From: Dipteronia dyeriana
Taxonomy: Eukaryota; Streptophyta; Magnoliopsida; Sapindales; Sapindaceae
Assembly: GCA_032871835.1 (NCBI GenBank)
Contig: CM065295.1
Coordinates: forward strand, 40,112,360-40,176,359
Length of the DNA stretch: 64,000 bases
Reading direction: 5' to 3'
Of this stretch, positions 1-11,626 are shown one piece after another; the first letter of the stretch is position 1; each line of letters begins with the position of its first letter. Under the pieces are notes generated by a model that was not told the origin of the DNA, made no database searches, and was given only the letters and a program-made list of their open reading frames with translations. The position numbers were made by a program, and so were the translations under genes.

Positions 1-988
1 GCGCTACTCGACCAGCGCACATCACCAGCGCACATAGAGGAAGCTGGAATGTTTTTTCCAAAACGACCTCACTTTGTTTGGATCTCATATATATAACTCT
101 TTGCTTTAAGGTCATGTAAGAGTTCAGAACATCATATATTTTCCTTAGAACACATTTCAAAGGAAAAACTCTTCCAAGAACTCATCTTTAAACACTCAAA
201 GCATTCCCATGTGTATAAAAACTTCATCTTGCATCATCTAATGCCATTTAGAGTGCATCTATGGATAGGTTTGCTTCATCACATCTTATTTGGTAAGTTC
301 TTCACTATCTTCTTACAAGTTAAGTGTTTTGCTTACTAAGCCAACTCTTTAATTATTTGTATGCTCTTAGAACATATTCTAGATACAAATTAGAGATTGT
401 TGTGATGACATAATTGAGTGTTGTATTGTGATAGCTTCATAGGATTGTTTGATCTATATTTAGCTAAGCTTTTTGAACGTGTCATTTAGCTCATGATATC
501 TAGGATTGCATTAACTGTCATCTCATTATCCTAGATAAGCATATAGGGTTTCCTAGCCTTGATTGTTTATTGAATATAATCATATATTCACATAGGATAT
601 TTTATCTCTTCATTGAGAAGTAAGACTTGTGTTGCTTCCGGAAGTAGGTAGCTTAAAACGCAAGCAAGATGAACTAGGTTCACTTATACCGGGATTAGGT
701 AGTGGTGGTGGATTTAAACCGGGATTAGGTTGTAATTCTTTTTCCATTAGTGGATTCGAGGTTCTAGTGTGGCACACTCATCAGCCCGTGGTTTTTCCCA
801 TTTGGAGGGTTTCCACGTATATCTCAAGTGTCTTTAATATTTCCGTAATCTTTACACTTGTGATTTTGTTGTAACGAGCTAGGGGCATTTTTGTCAACTT
901 GACCTTTAACAAAAATTGGGTAAATTTGTTTAAAATCTATTCACCTCTCTTCTAGATTAATATTATACACACCATAATATTTATTTCA
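1..988 (+). mobile_element. 5' LTR of copia element A (SIRE-like), left part outside window
   Basis: The right-hand part of a long terminal repeat. It ends in TTTCA at 988 and is followed two bases later by a tRNA primer site. A complete relative, the solo LTR at 46845-48359, matches from the GC-rich inverted repeats (positions 1-40) through the TATA-like block (86-97) to the end. By comparison about 0.5 kb of this LTR should lie left of the window. The last 250 bases share a block (about 785-830) with the LTRs of element B, so A and B are related subfamilies. Confidence 0.85.
86..97 (+). promoter_or_regulatory. TATA-like promoter of LTR A
   Basis: CATATATATAAC lies just downstream of the GC-rich repeat block. 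The same block sits at the same place in the solo LTR (47520-47532) and in both B LTRs (7272-7280 and 15306-15314). This conserved position fits the LTR promoter. The transcription start is inferred, not seen. Confidence 0.5.
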
Positions 989-990
989 AT

Positions 991-1008
991 TGGTATTAGA
1001 GCAGGTTC
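991..1008 (+). promoter_or_regulatory. Primer binding site, initiator-tRNA-Met type
   Basis: TGGTATTAGAGCAGGTTCC follows the LTR end by two bases. It differs little from TGGTATCAGAGC, the usual plant site complementary to the 3' end of initiator methionine tRNA, which primes minus-strand synthesis in most plant copia elements. Confidence 0.8.
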
Positions 1009-1113
1009 CTAGACATACATAGGTGATCCTTGCTCATTTTGGTGTGTGTTGCATTTTATGTGTGTATTGATCATTAATACACTTGCATTCATATTATTCA
1101 TTCATTAAACACA

Positions 1114-2837
1114 ATGAGTGGAAACGGTGGCAACGAGGGAACTTCTAGTACAAGACCTCCACTTCTCACCGGATTGAATTATGCCTTTTGGAAAGGCAAG
1201 ATGGAGTCGTATATTTGCCAAATTCATGACAGGGCATGGATGGCGGTTGAAGATGGCTACACTCTACCCATGATGACTCCTACTGATGGAGGAGATGATG
1301 TACTCATGCCAAAGGCACAGTGGAAAGCACAAGAGTTTGAGGCATCAAAGTGGAATAGGAAGGCAATGCATGCCATCCTATGTGCAATGGATGAGAACCA
1401 GTACAAGTTGGTTCAAAATACTAGGATAGCTAAGGAGGCATGGTATATCCTAGAAGTTGCACATGAGGGAACCGATGTGGTTAAGGAATCGAAGATTCAA
1501 GTTCTCCATACGCAATTTGAATTGCTCAAGATGGATGAGAACGAGTGCTTCAATGACTTTGAAGTGAGGTTGATGGACATTGTGAACCAAAGTCATCAAC
1601 TTGGTGATCCTTATTCGGATAGGAAGATCAAGCAGAAGATTATGAGATCTCTACCCGATAGATTTGAGTCTAAGGTGACGGCTTTAGAAGAGAATAGTGG
1701 TTATAAGGATATGAAGCCAAGTGAAGTGATTGAGAGGCTTCTAGCTTATGAATCTAGGAAATGTCCTAACCCCACACCATCGAAAAAGCAAAAGGGTATT
1801 GCTTTGAAAGCCTCCAAAGTTGAGAAGGAGGAAAGTGATGACTCGGATGAAGAAATGACCTTGCTAATGAGGAAGTTCAAGAAATTCTACAAGTCCGAGA
1901 GGAAAGGTTTTGGATCTAAGGGTCAAGACTTCAAGAAAAAGGCTCCCTTCAAAAAGATTGAGCCTAGGCAAGAAAAGACCGAGAAGAAAGGAGTCCAATG
2001 CTATGAATGTGGTGGGATATGTCACTTTACTCTGGAATGTGCAAATCAGAAGGTCAAGAGAAAGAGAAAAGTGATGGTTGCCACATGGAGTGAAAGTGAT
2101 AACTCCAATGAAGGAGATGAGTCTTCGAATGATGAAGAACTCATGGCTAACTTCATAGCCTTTACGTCCTCTCTTAGGAGCAAAGATGCTAGTGAAGAAG
2201 AAAATGAGAGTCAACAGGAAAACTACTCAAGTGATGATGGATCTTCATCACAATCCAGAAATGGAAGTGTGGATAGGATGGATCTTAAGGATTATATGAC
2301 TAAGTTTGAGAGTTCAAGGTTAAAAAACAAGAATGAGATTAAGAGATTGAAAGAATAAAACCTAGACCTCTCAACTCTAGTTGACTAACTAAATGAAGAG
2401 TTGGTGAGATCTAAGAGGAGTGAATAAGGGTTGAAGAAAGAGCTTGAAGATGCTAGAGAGCTGTTGGCCAAGATGAACTCTAGCACCAAAAAACTTGGCC
2501 ACATGCTAGATGATAGAAAGATGCCAAGTGACTAGAAGGGGTTTGGGTTTGAAGATGACAAGATGTCCTCCACTCTAAGCAAGACCATTTTTGTAAGAAG
2601 CATGAACTTCAATGGGTCATCTTCTCATCAATCACCTATGAAGAAACTTGACCTAGGAGAGTGTTCAAGTAGTGCTCAAGTGAATGTGGCACCTAGAAGT
2701 CTACCTCAAGCCCATTCTATAAGGGCTCTTCAAGTTAACTTCCCTCAACTGAAAGCTCATAAAAGTCTTGCTCAACAACAAAGAAAGAGAACTCCTCAAC
2801 AACAACAAGACAACCCCAAAGATATGGGAAGGCTCCA
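1114..2837 (+). pseudogene. gag: Element A gag (capsid/nucleocapsid), broken
   Basis: Retrotransposon structural protein. The open part (1114-2358, 414 codons) starts MSGNGG and has a copia-type gag (UBN2-like) domain over roughly residues 20-230. A zinc knuckle CYECGGICHFTLEC (CX2CX4HX4C, with a Cys where Gly is usual) lies near residue 305, and a very acidic tail follows. After the stop at 2356 the same frame continues with further stops through a charged, coiled-coil-like stretch (DDRKMPSD, then MSSTLSKTIFV) to about 2862. Element B's gag at 8330 is the homologue and supports the start. The start lies about 125 bases after the LTR, as expected for a leader. The extra stops suggest decay, not a separate gene. 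Confidence 0.85.
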
Positions 2838-4371
2838 ATGCATTCTCAAGGTTATGGTATGATTCCTAACTTTATTCCTACATGTCATTTTTGTGGTATT
2901 GATGGTCACATTAGATTAAATTGCTTTAGATACATTAAATTGTGTAGAATTGAAAGCATGATAGAGAAGAAAAAGACTAAAGCCATGATGCATGTCACTA
3001 GGAAAAATGGAACACCTTTGCATGATCCTAGGACACTTAGAGCCCATGTACCATTGACCACTAAGAAGAAAAATATTGCACCTAGGTGGATTAGAAAGGA
3101 TGAATATTTTTGCCATGTTGCACAAATTGCCTTGAAAGCTCATTCTTGTGATTTTTGGTATTTGGATAGTGGGTGCTCTAGGCACATGACTGAAAATAAG
3201 AGTTTCTTTGAGACTCTTGTGATGGAGGAGGGAGGAAATATCACCTTTGGTGATGGATCCAAAAAGAAGGTTAAAGAAAAAGGAACCATTTCCAATCCCG
3301 GATTACCCTCTTTGTCCAATGCTTTGTATGTTGATGGTTTAAAAGTTAATTTGATAAGTATTTCACATCTTAGTGATGAAGGACTTTCCGTCTTGTTTAG
3401 GAAAGATGATTGTTCTATCCTATTGCCAAATGGATAAAACCTTGTTAAAAGGTATGAGATCTAGTGACAATTGCTATTGTCTTGAGGCTAGGGGTGTCTC
3501 TTGCAATGTGTCCAAGGATGAACAAATTGAGTTGTGGCACGAAAGACTTGGTCACATGAACTATAGGGATTTACATACCTTAGATAAGTTCAATGTTGTG
3601 CGAGGCCTTCCCAAGCTTGGGAAAAAGGTTAATGGTGTTTGTAGACCTTGCCAACAAGGGAAGCAAACCAAAAGTATGCACAAAAGGGCAAGTATTTATC
3701 CACCAAGGAACCTCTAAAGCTTCTCCACATGGAACTTATGGGTCCCATGCAAACTGAGAGTTTAGGTGGAAAGAGGTACATTTTAATGTGTGTAGATGAC
3801 TTCTCTAGGTACACATGGACTTGTTTTCTTAGAGAAAAATCTGAAACCTTTGACAAGTTAAAAATGCTTTGTTCCAAAATTCAAAATGAAATGAACTCCA
3901 AGATTAAAAGTATTAAAAGGATTAGGAGTGACCAAGGGAAGGAATTTGAGAATGCTAATTTTGAAAAATATTGCAATAGTCTAGGCATCTCTCATGAGTT
4001 TTCGGCTCCTAGAACACCTCAACAAAATGGAGTTGTTGAGAGGAAAAATAGGGTTCTTCAAGAAATGACCCGTGTGATGTTGCTTAGTAACAATGTCCCT
4101 AGGAATCTTTAGGCCGAAGCCGTCAATACGACATGCTACATAGGAAATAGAGTCTTTATAAGGCCCCACACTAGGCAAACCTCCTATGAGTTATGGAAAG
4201 GTAGAAAGCCAAATGTTAACTATTTCCACACCTTCGGAAGCAAATGCTACATTTTGAATGACCGTGATCAACTTGGCAAATTTGATGCTAAGAGTGATGT
4301 GGGTATCTTCATTGGCTATGCCTTGAATAGTAGAGCTTATAGAGTTTTCAACTCTAAAAACTAGGACCGTA
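2838..4371 (+). pseudogene. pol: Element A second zinc knuckle, protease and integrase, frameshifted
   Basis: Three frames are needed to read this part. Frame one (2838-3437) has a zinc knuckle CHFCGIDGHIRLNC and the aspartic protease WYLDSGCSRHMT with active-site DSG. After a shift near 3420, frame two (to about 3690) holds the integrase HHCC zinc domain (LWHERLGH, then CRPC). After another shift, frame three (3648-4112) holds the integrase core: DDFSRYTW, IRSDQGKEFEN and [13 protein letters not shown]. The first catalytic Asp is Glu here (HMELMGP; B has YMDLMGP). A TAG at 4110 replaces the tryptophan expected in NLWAEAV. Beyond it the frame continues to the end of integrase (about 4360). 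Not functional as it stands. Confidence 0.85.
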
Positions 4372-6206
4372 ATGGAATCATCTAATGTTGTCATTGATGA
4401 TACTTTGCTCAAATCTAATGACCATAAGGAGGAGGTAGATCTAGTTGATGACTCCCCTTTGGAGAAGGTTGTTGATGTTTCTAATGTTGAAAAGACTAAC
4501 CTTGATGATGACATAACACAACCTATTGATAGGATTCCTCTCTTGAACTCAAAAGAACCTGCTCCATGGGTGAGGAAACTCCAAGACAAGGATGACCTCA
4601 TTGGAGAGGTTAATAAGGGTGTTAGGACTAGGTATCAAATGGCTAATCTAATTAGCTACACTTGCTACACCTCTCAAATAGAACCCAAGAAGGTTGATGA
4701 AGCCTTAAAAGATGAATTTTGGGTTCTTGCCATGCAAGAAGAGTTAATCAATTTGAAAGAAATGAGGTTTGGACTCTAGTTCTTACGCCCAAGAACACTA
4801 ATGTGATAGGCACCAAGTGGGTATATAGGAACAAATCCGATGAGGATGGCAACATTGTGTGAAACAAGGCTAGGCTTGTAGCACAAAGGTACTCTCAAAT
4901 TGAGGGTATTGACTTTGAGGAGACATTTTCCCCCGTTGCTAGGATTGAGTCCATTAGGCTTCTTTTATCCATTTCTTGTTTGCACAAGTTCAAATTATAT
5001 CAAATGGATGTTAAGAGTGCCTTCCTCAATGGTTTCTTGCAAGAGGAAGTGTTTGTTGAACAACCCAAAGGGTTTATGGATCCTCACTACCATAATCATG
5101 TCTATCATATCAACACAGCTTTATATGGGTTAAAACAAGCACCAAGGGCTTGGTATGAGCGTCTCACCAAATATCTCATAGACAATGGCTACACTAGGGG
5201 TAGTGTTGACAAGACTCTATTCATCAAGAAAGACAAAGATGAGCTCTTTATAGCTCAAATCTATGTTGATGATATAGTCTTTGGCTCCACAAATGACACC
5301 AAAGTCCAACAATTTATTGATGTCATATCTCATGAGTTTGAGATGAGTCTTGTTGGTGAGCTAAGTTACTTTCTAGGTTTACAAATTAAGCAAATGGATA
5401 ATGAGATTTTCATATCTCAAGCTAAGTATGCCAATAACCTAATGAAGAAATTTGGCATTGAAAGTGGCAAACATTGTGATACACCCATGAGTACCACTTT
5501 GAAGCTTAGCAAGGATGCTAGTGGTAAAAGTGTGGACCAAAATTTATATCGTAGCATGATTGGTAGCTTGCTCTATTTGACCGCAAGTAGGCCCGATATC
5601 TCTTTTAGTGTGGGTGTGAGTGCTAGGTACCAATCGGATCCTAAGGAGTCCCATCTCTTTTCTGTTAAGAGAATCATTCGTTATGTGAATGAGACATCTA
5701 ACTATGGGATTTGGTACTCTTTTGACACTAATGCTAGTCTTGTAGGCTTTAGTGATGCAGATTGGGCAGGAAATTGTGATGATAGGAAAAGTACGTCGGG
5801 CAGTTGCTTTTTCCTTAGGAACAACCTTGTCTTTTGGTTTTGCAAGAAGCAAAATTCGATTTCCTTATCCACGGTTGAGGCCGAATACATAGCTACTGGG
5901 AGTGGATGCACACAACTCCTTTGGATGAAGCAAATGCTAGTCGACTATGGATTCAATCAAGGTACTCTTACTCTCTTTTGTGATAACATGAGTGCAATTA
6001 ATAATTCTAAGAATCCGGTTCAACATTCTAGAACTAAGCTTATTGACATCCGACATTATTTCATTAGAGAACTAGTTGAGAACAAATGCATAGTACTTGA
6101 GCATGTAGGTACTAATGATCAACTAGCGGATCTATTTACTAAACCCTTAGATGCTACTCAATTTAAGACTCTTAGTAGATCTATTGGGATTTGTTTAATG
6201 GAGTGA
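4372..6206 (+). pseudogene. pol: Element A reverse transcriptase and RNase H, lightly damaged
   Basis: Copia-type RT and RNase H. The frame from [10 protein letters not shown] (4372) loses one base near 4757 and then continues in a second frame with one TGA at about 4860 (in [11 protein letters not shown]). It is open from there to 6206. Visible landmarks are [26 protein letters not shown], the catalytic [10 protein letters not shown] near 5270, [11 protein letters not shown], the RNase H motif FSDADWAGN near 5755, STVEAEYIA, and the end [13 protein letters not shown] and RNase H key residues are intact, unlike the integrase. Two changes account for the loss of frame. Confidence 0.9.
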
Positions 6207-6709
6207 TGTGTTGTGGTCTTTAACCCCATAAGGGGACCTCAAGCAAAGAGAGCTATTGTATACTTGTTGCATGCAATTTTTTTTGGAAAATGTTTATGCT
6301 CCTTTATTGATTGCTTGAGCAGCTTGGTTGCACTTATACTATTGTATATTGTATTTTCTTTAATAAGTGTGAACTTTGCTTTGATTACACTCCATGTCAT
6401 ATTTAAGTTCAAACATGCATTTTTGGACTAGGAGATCTACATAGGAAGTACATATTGAATGACCTATAATTATCTCCACGACATGATGATTCTTTAATGA
6501 CATGCTAATGAAAAATGATAAAGCATGAATTGATGATTGCAATTGTTGAATGCAAAATATTGTGTGAAAAAAGCTAGTGAGACTAAAATGTTGCATCAAT
6601 GTCTCTCTTTCTTTATTATTTGAACATGGCTACTATCATACGGGTATCCTCCCGGAAAAATCAAATAGGGTGCAAAGTTGCTCATGCCATGTTTATCATA
6701 TAAAGTTGT
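6207..6709 (+). other. Element A 3' noncoding remnant
   Basis: This follows the pol stop and matches the start of B's 3' region (ACCCCATAAGGGGACCTCAAGC against 13478 onward), including the block CTACTATCATACG. It breaks off at 6709, directly against B's 5' LTR. No polypurine tract and no A-type 3' LTR are present, so roughly 0.7 kb seen in B is missing. No coding sequence is seen here. Confidence 0.7.
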
Positions 6710-8182
6710 TGTAAGTTCCTCGGTTTTTTATTGGCTTATTTCGTTGACAACCACATTTTGGGATCAATATGTAAGGGTAGTTTAGGGCTTGCTTAACTTC
6801 ATTGAAGAGATTTAGTGCACACACTCACACTCATGCATTTTATTTTAATCATCTTGCTTGCATACTTATTTGCCATTTTGTGTGCCTTGTGTGTCCTTTT
6901 TTTATTTGAGTGTTGAATGTATGTTTGTGCCTTAAAGATAGGAATTTTTCCTCTATACCGCTCTCTGTGCAGTGCCCACTCCGAGGCCTACACAACGGTG
7001 TTTGGCAGAGGATACGCGCAATGTCTACCGCGGTCTGTGCTTGTTGCCTACGTCGCGGTCTCCCAAGCGGAGTTTCATAGAGGATGCACGTTGTCCAGAC
7101 CGCAGTATGTTCACATTGCATGCACAACGGCCTATAGAGCGACATTGTCCAGACGACACACCGCTCTCTGTGCCGCGATCTAGACACTTGCCTGGACCGC
7201 GGCACAACCAGCGGTCCTGACGCGTTTTGGTTACGTTTTTCCAAAAACGACGCAGGTTCATTTTAGGCTTCATATATATACATCATCTTCTTCCCAACTC
7301 ATTTTTGAGAGCTTTCTAACCTATTTTTGAGAGAGAGATATTGTTCTTTAGAGAGAGAAGCTCCAAGAAGCCATTTTTACTCAATATTCATTAAAATCCA
7401 AAGCATCAAGCATCTTTCAAGCATGGATTTCTTGTGTGTTCGTGACTAGGTATTCTCTACATGTTCTAAACTTTATGTTTTCATTACTAAGACATGTATA
7501 CCTAGGGTTTTAGTCTTTATTGCATATTAATTGCTTGCTTGGTTGTTTAATTGCTTTTATGACATGCTTGTGTGTTGATTGTTGGTTGAGATTCATTAAT
7601 TTATGATAGCTAGAATTTAGGACGATTTTACCGTTCTAGCTAATTCTTCTTGCCTTTGCATTTAGAACATTGATATCTAGGGTTTGCTTTAATTGTCATT
7701 ATTAATCCTAGATAAGCATGAATGTATTGACCTAGCATTTTTGCATATTGAGTATTTTTGCATATTCACTTAGGTTGCCATTATCTCTTCATTGTTGTTT
7801 TAGCTTGTGACTATGTGGTTAGTGCATAAGGCTAGTGATCCAAAATCGCTATTAAGGCCCGTTGGGTAGAGTGGAAGGGTTAGAAACTGGAGGGTTAGAC
7901 GGGAGGTCAACATAGGTTGTAAACTTTTACTCAATAGTGGATTTTGAGGATCGAGGGTGGCGCTCTAAATAGCCCGTGGTTTTTCCCATTTGGAGGGTTT
8001 CCACGTATATTTTCCGTGTTGTTATTGTTTTATGTTTGTTGTCATTTAATTGAGCATTTAAGTATAATGGGGTTGAATTGTTAATATTGATTAATTCACA
8101 AAATTGGTAATCTATCGAATTAAAACCTATTCACCCATCCCCCCTCTCTAGGTTATAGATACACATTTTCTAGGGAATTTCA
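6710..8182 (+). mobile_element. 5' LTR of copia element B
   Basis: Starts TGTAAGTTCC and ends TTTCA. The matching 3' copy is at 14688-16215 (1528 bp). This copy is 1473 bp because about 57 bases after TTTAGGGCTT (14767-14823 in the other copy) are missing. A GC-rich block (about 6960-7220) has repeated CCGCGGTCTG-like palindromes. A TATA-like block is at 7272-7280, and the RNA leader begins after it. Short frames in several phases over the GC-rich block reflect base composition, not genes. The five bases on the left (GTTGT) do not match those right of the 3' LTR (TTCAA), so no target duplication frames element B alone. Confidence 0.85.
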
Positions 8183-8183
8183 A

Positions 8184-8203
8184 TTAGTATCGAAGCTGGT
8201 GCC
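8184..8203 (+). promoter_or_regulatory. Degenerate primer binding site of element B
   Basis: TTAGTATCGAAGCTGGTGCC follows the LTR end and resembles TGGTATCAGAGCCTGGTGCC, the initiator-tRNA-Met site, with several changes. Element A has a better copy at 991. Confidence 0.6.
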
Positions 8204-8329
8204 TAGATATACTTATGTGATCCGTGCAGTGTGTGTGTCTTACCTTGTGCATTTTTCTATGGTTGTTTGCTCTTTTTTTTATGTTGCATTACATTTGCAT
8301 CTTCATATCATTCATTACCCTCAAACACT

Positions 8330-10046
8330 ATGAGTGGAAACGGAAATAGTCATGAGGGAGCCTCAAGCACAAGACCCTCTTTGCTCAATGGGCTGAATTA
8401 TGCTACTTGGAAGGGCAAGATGGAAGCCTATCTTTGCTAAATAGATGACCGTGATTGGATGGCTATTGAACATGGTTATACTCCTCCACAATGATCACCG
8501 ACGATGGTGTAGAAGTACCCAAGCCCAAGTCTAGTTGGAGTACTCAAGAGTTTGAAGCATCCAAGTGGAACAACAAGGCTATGCATGCCATCCTATGTGT
8601 CGTGGACGATAATCAATACAAGTTGGTCCAAAACACTAGGATTTCAAAGGAGGCTTGGGACATTCTTCAAATGGCACATGAGGGAACCGAGCTAGTCAAG
8701 GACTCAAAGCTCCAAGTCCTCCAAATGAAATTTGAGATGATTAGGATGGAGAAGCATGAATGCTTCAATGAATTCCAAGTGAAATTGATAGATATTGCCA
8801 ACCAAAGCCATCAACTTGGTGACCCCTATTCTGGTAGGAGAGTCAAGCAAAATATTATGAGGTCACTTCCGTCAAGGTTCAAATCAAAAGTGACGGCACT
8901 TGAAGAGAATAGTGAGTACAAGAATATGAAGCTGAGTGAAGTCATTGGAAGACTTCTAGCTTATGAGTCTAGATGGAACACCTTACCCACACCTCCGAAG
9001 AAGCAAAAGAGCATTGCCTTGAAGACCACTAAGGTTGAAGAAGATGAGGAGGACTCAGATGAAGAAATGGCCCTCATGGTTAAAAGATTCAAGAAATTCA
9101 TGAAGTTTGAGAGGAAAGGTTTTGGGTCAAACGGGAAGGAAGTGAAGAAGAAAAATCCCTTCAAGAAGGTTGAAAAGTTTCAAGAAAGTGACTCTAAGAA
9201 GGGCATTCAATGCTATGAATGCAGTGGTTTTGGTCACATTGCTTCAGAATGTGCAAATTTGAAGAAAAAGAAAAAAGGGAAGGCGATGGCGGCCACTTGG
9301 AGTGATAGTGAAGACTTAGAAGAGGAAGAAAAATCTTCGGATGATGAAGATAGAGTTGCAAACTTCATTGCCTTCACAACATCTCATAATGACAAGGAAG
9401 TTATGAGTGACAAGGAAGAAGAAGATGACTCTAGTAATGAGAGTACCTCTTCTAACTCTAGGTTTGAGATTGATGAGGAAATGGACTATGTAGACTTCAT
9501 GAAGTTTTTTGAAAAGTCTAGATTGAAAAAGAAGAAGAAGATTCAGGAGTTGAAAAAAAAAATCTAGAGTTGACTTTCAAGATTACCAACTTGAATAAGA
9601 AGGTAAAGAGTGGAAAAGAGTTAGAAGAAAGTTTAAAATTGGAGCTTGTGATCACTAAGAAGAGTGAAGAAAACTTGAAGATTGAGCTTAAGGAAGCGAA
9701 AGAATTGGTTGCCAAGATGACATCCGGAACCGAAAGACTTGACAAGATGCTATCATGTGGGAAGAGTCTGAGTGATAAAATGGGCCTAGGATATGTGGAA
9801 GGCAAGGATGCCACTTTCTTGAAGAAGACCATTTTTGTCAAGAGTCTAAAGGATAAAGAGGTTCAAGAGTCACACCAACAAATGAGATCAAATGAGGTTG
9901 GTGAATCATCAAAGCAAGCATAAACAAAGTCTCAAGCTAAAACACATTCACCAAAAGCTAGAGCTCATCAAACAAAACCATAACCTCCAAGGAGCTCTCA
10001 AATTCAACAAAGAAGTTTTCACCCACAACCAAGAAGAGAAGCTAAT
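8330..10046 (+). pseudogene. gag: Element B gag, broken
   Basis: Homologue of A's gag. ATG at 8330 (MSGNGN, then LLNGLNYATWKGKMEAYL) meets TAA at 8438, where A has CAA (Gln). One shift near 8490 leads to the long frame 8491-9567 with the gag core (KAMHAILC, SHQLGDPYSGRRVKQNIM) and zinc knuckle CYECSGFGHIASEC (intact CX2CX4HX4C). A run of A bases near 9555 causes another shift into a lysine/glutamate-rich, coiled-coil-like tail (9570-9920). This tail stops at TAA 9921 and again near 9980 but stays in frame with the next domain. Confidence 0.85.
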
Positions 10047-11626
10047 GTGGCTCAACTGCAAAGGATGTTTCAAAGAAGAGATTCGGCTCAACATCAAAGG
10101 ACAATTCAAATGAGAGGAAAGTCTTCCATACTTGCACATGGATATGGTATGAATTCTTATTTTACTCCCATTTATCATTATTGTGGTGTTGAAGGTCGCA
10201 TAAGGCCGAATTGTTTTAAATTTATTAAGTTGTGTCGTTTTGAAAGCATGATTGAGAAGAATATGCTTAGAAGAGCCAAAATGCATGCACCTAGGAATTT
10301 TAGAGCCAATGAACCCAAGGCTCCTAGAAATGACAATGTTGCTACTAGGTGGACTAGAACAAATGAGTATGTTTGCCATGTGGCCCAAGTGGCGTTGAAG
10401 GCGAAAGCCTCTAACACTTGGTACCTTGATAGTGAATGTTCTAGGCACATGACCGGAAACAAGAGTTTCTTTAAAACTTTTATGATGGAGGATGGTGGAT
10501 TTGTCACCTTTGGTGATGGTTCACGTAAGAAGGTTCTAGGAAAACGAAACATTTCCATCCCCGGTTTTCCCTCCTTACCTAATGCTCTCTATGTAGATGG
10601 CTTGCAAGCTAATCTTATTAGCATATCATATTTAAGTGATGAAGGACTTTCGGTTTTGTTTGGAAAAGTTGATTGCTCTATTATAAGAGAAGATGTTCAT
10701 GTTCTATTGAAAGGCAAGAGATCGAGTGACAATTGTTATTGTCTTGATTCTAATGGCAACTCTTGCAATTTGTCTAGTTGTGATCAAGTTGAATTATGGA
10801 ATCAAAGGTTAGGTCATATGAATTTCAAAGACTTGAAAGTTCTTGATAGGTTGAAAGTTGTGAGAGGTCTTCCTAAGTTTGGAAATAGGATTGAGGGAGT
10901 TTGTGGACCTTGTCAACGAGGAAAGCAAACTAAGAGTGTGCATAAGAAGGATAAGTATCTTGCCATTAAGGAGCCATTAGAGCTTCTTTATATGGACCTT
11001 ATGGGTCCCATGCAAATCTAGAGTCTCGGTGGTAAGAGGTACATTTTTATGTGCGTGGATGATTTTTCTAGATTTACTTGGACTTACTTTCTTAGAGAGA
11101 AATCTTTGAAACTTTTAAAATGCTTTGCACTAAAATTCAAAATGAGAAGGATTCTCACATAAAATGCATGAAGAGAATTACGAGTGATCATAGGAGAGAA
11201 TTTGAAAATTTTTGCTTTGAATTTTTTTGTGATAGTCTTGAAATCTCCCATGAGTTCTCGGCTCCTCGAACTCCTCAACAAAATGGGGTAGTAGAGAGGA
11301 AGAATAGAGTCCTCCAAGAGATGGCCCGTGTGATGTTGCATAGCAACAATGTGCCTAGGAATCTTTAGGCTGAAGCTGTCAATACAGCTTGTTATACAGG
11401 CAATAGGGTTTTTCTTAGGCCCGGGACGAGACAAACCTCCTATGAATTATGGAAGGGTAGGAAGTCAAATGTTAGCTACTTCCACTCATTTGGAAGCAAG
11501 TGCTACATTCTAAATGACCGTGATCAACTTGGCAAGTTTGATGCTAAGAGTGATGAGGGGATCTTCATTGGCTATGCCCTAAATAGTAAGGCCTATAGAG
11601 TTTTTAATTTGAAGACATGAAGTGTT
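10047..11626 (+). pseudogene. pol: Element B protease and integrase, broken
   Basis: In frame with the gag tail. The second zinc knuckle is damaged (YHYCGVEGRIRPNC, first Cys and the His lost). The protease active site reads DSE instead of DSG (WYLDSECSRHMTG). The integrase zinc domain (LWNQRLGH, CGPC) and first core motif (YMDLMGP) follow to TAG at 11019. A short deletion and shift near 11105 lead to a frame running from 11120 through [13 protein letters not shown], the TAG at 11366 and a TGA at 11618. The TAG at 11366 is at the same codon as in element A (4110). That codon is normally Trp. Confidence 0.85.

Noticed and set aside
6849..7273. Several overlapping open frames on both strands in the LTR (also at 14940-15307)
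   Set aside because: They fall in the GC-rich palindromic part of LTR B, recur in both LTR copies and have no domain. Few stops are expected there by base composition.
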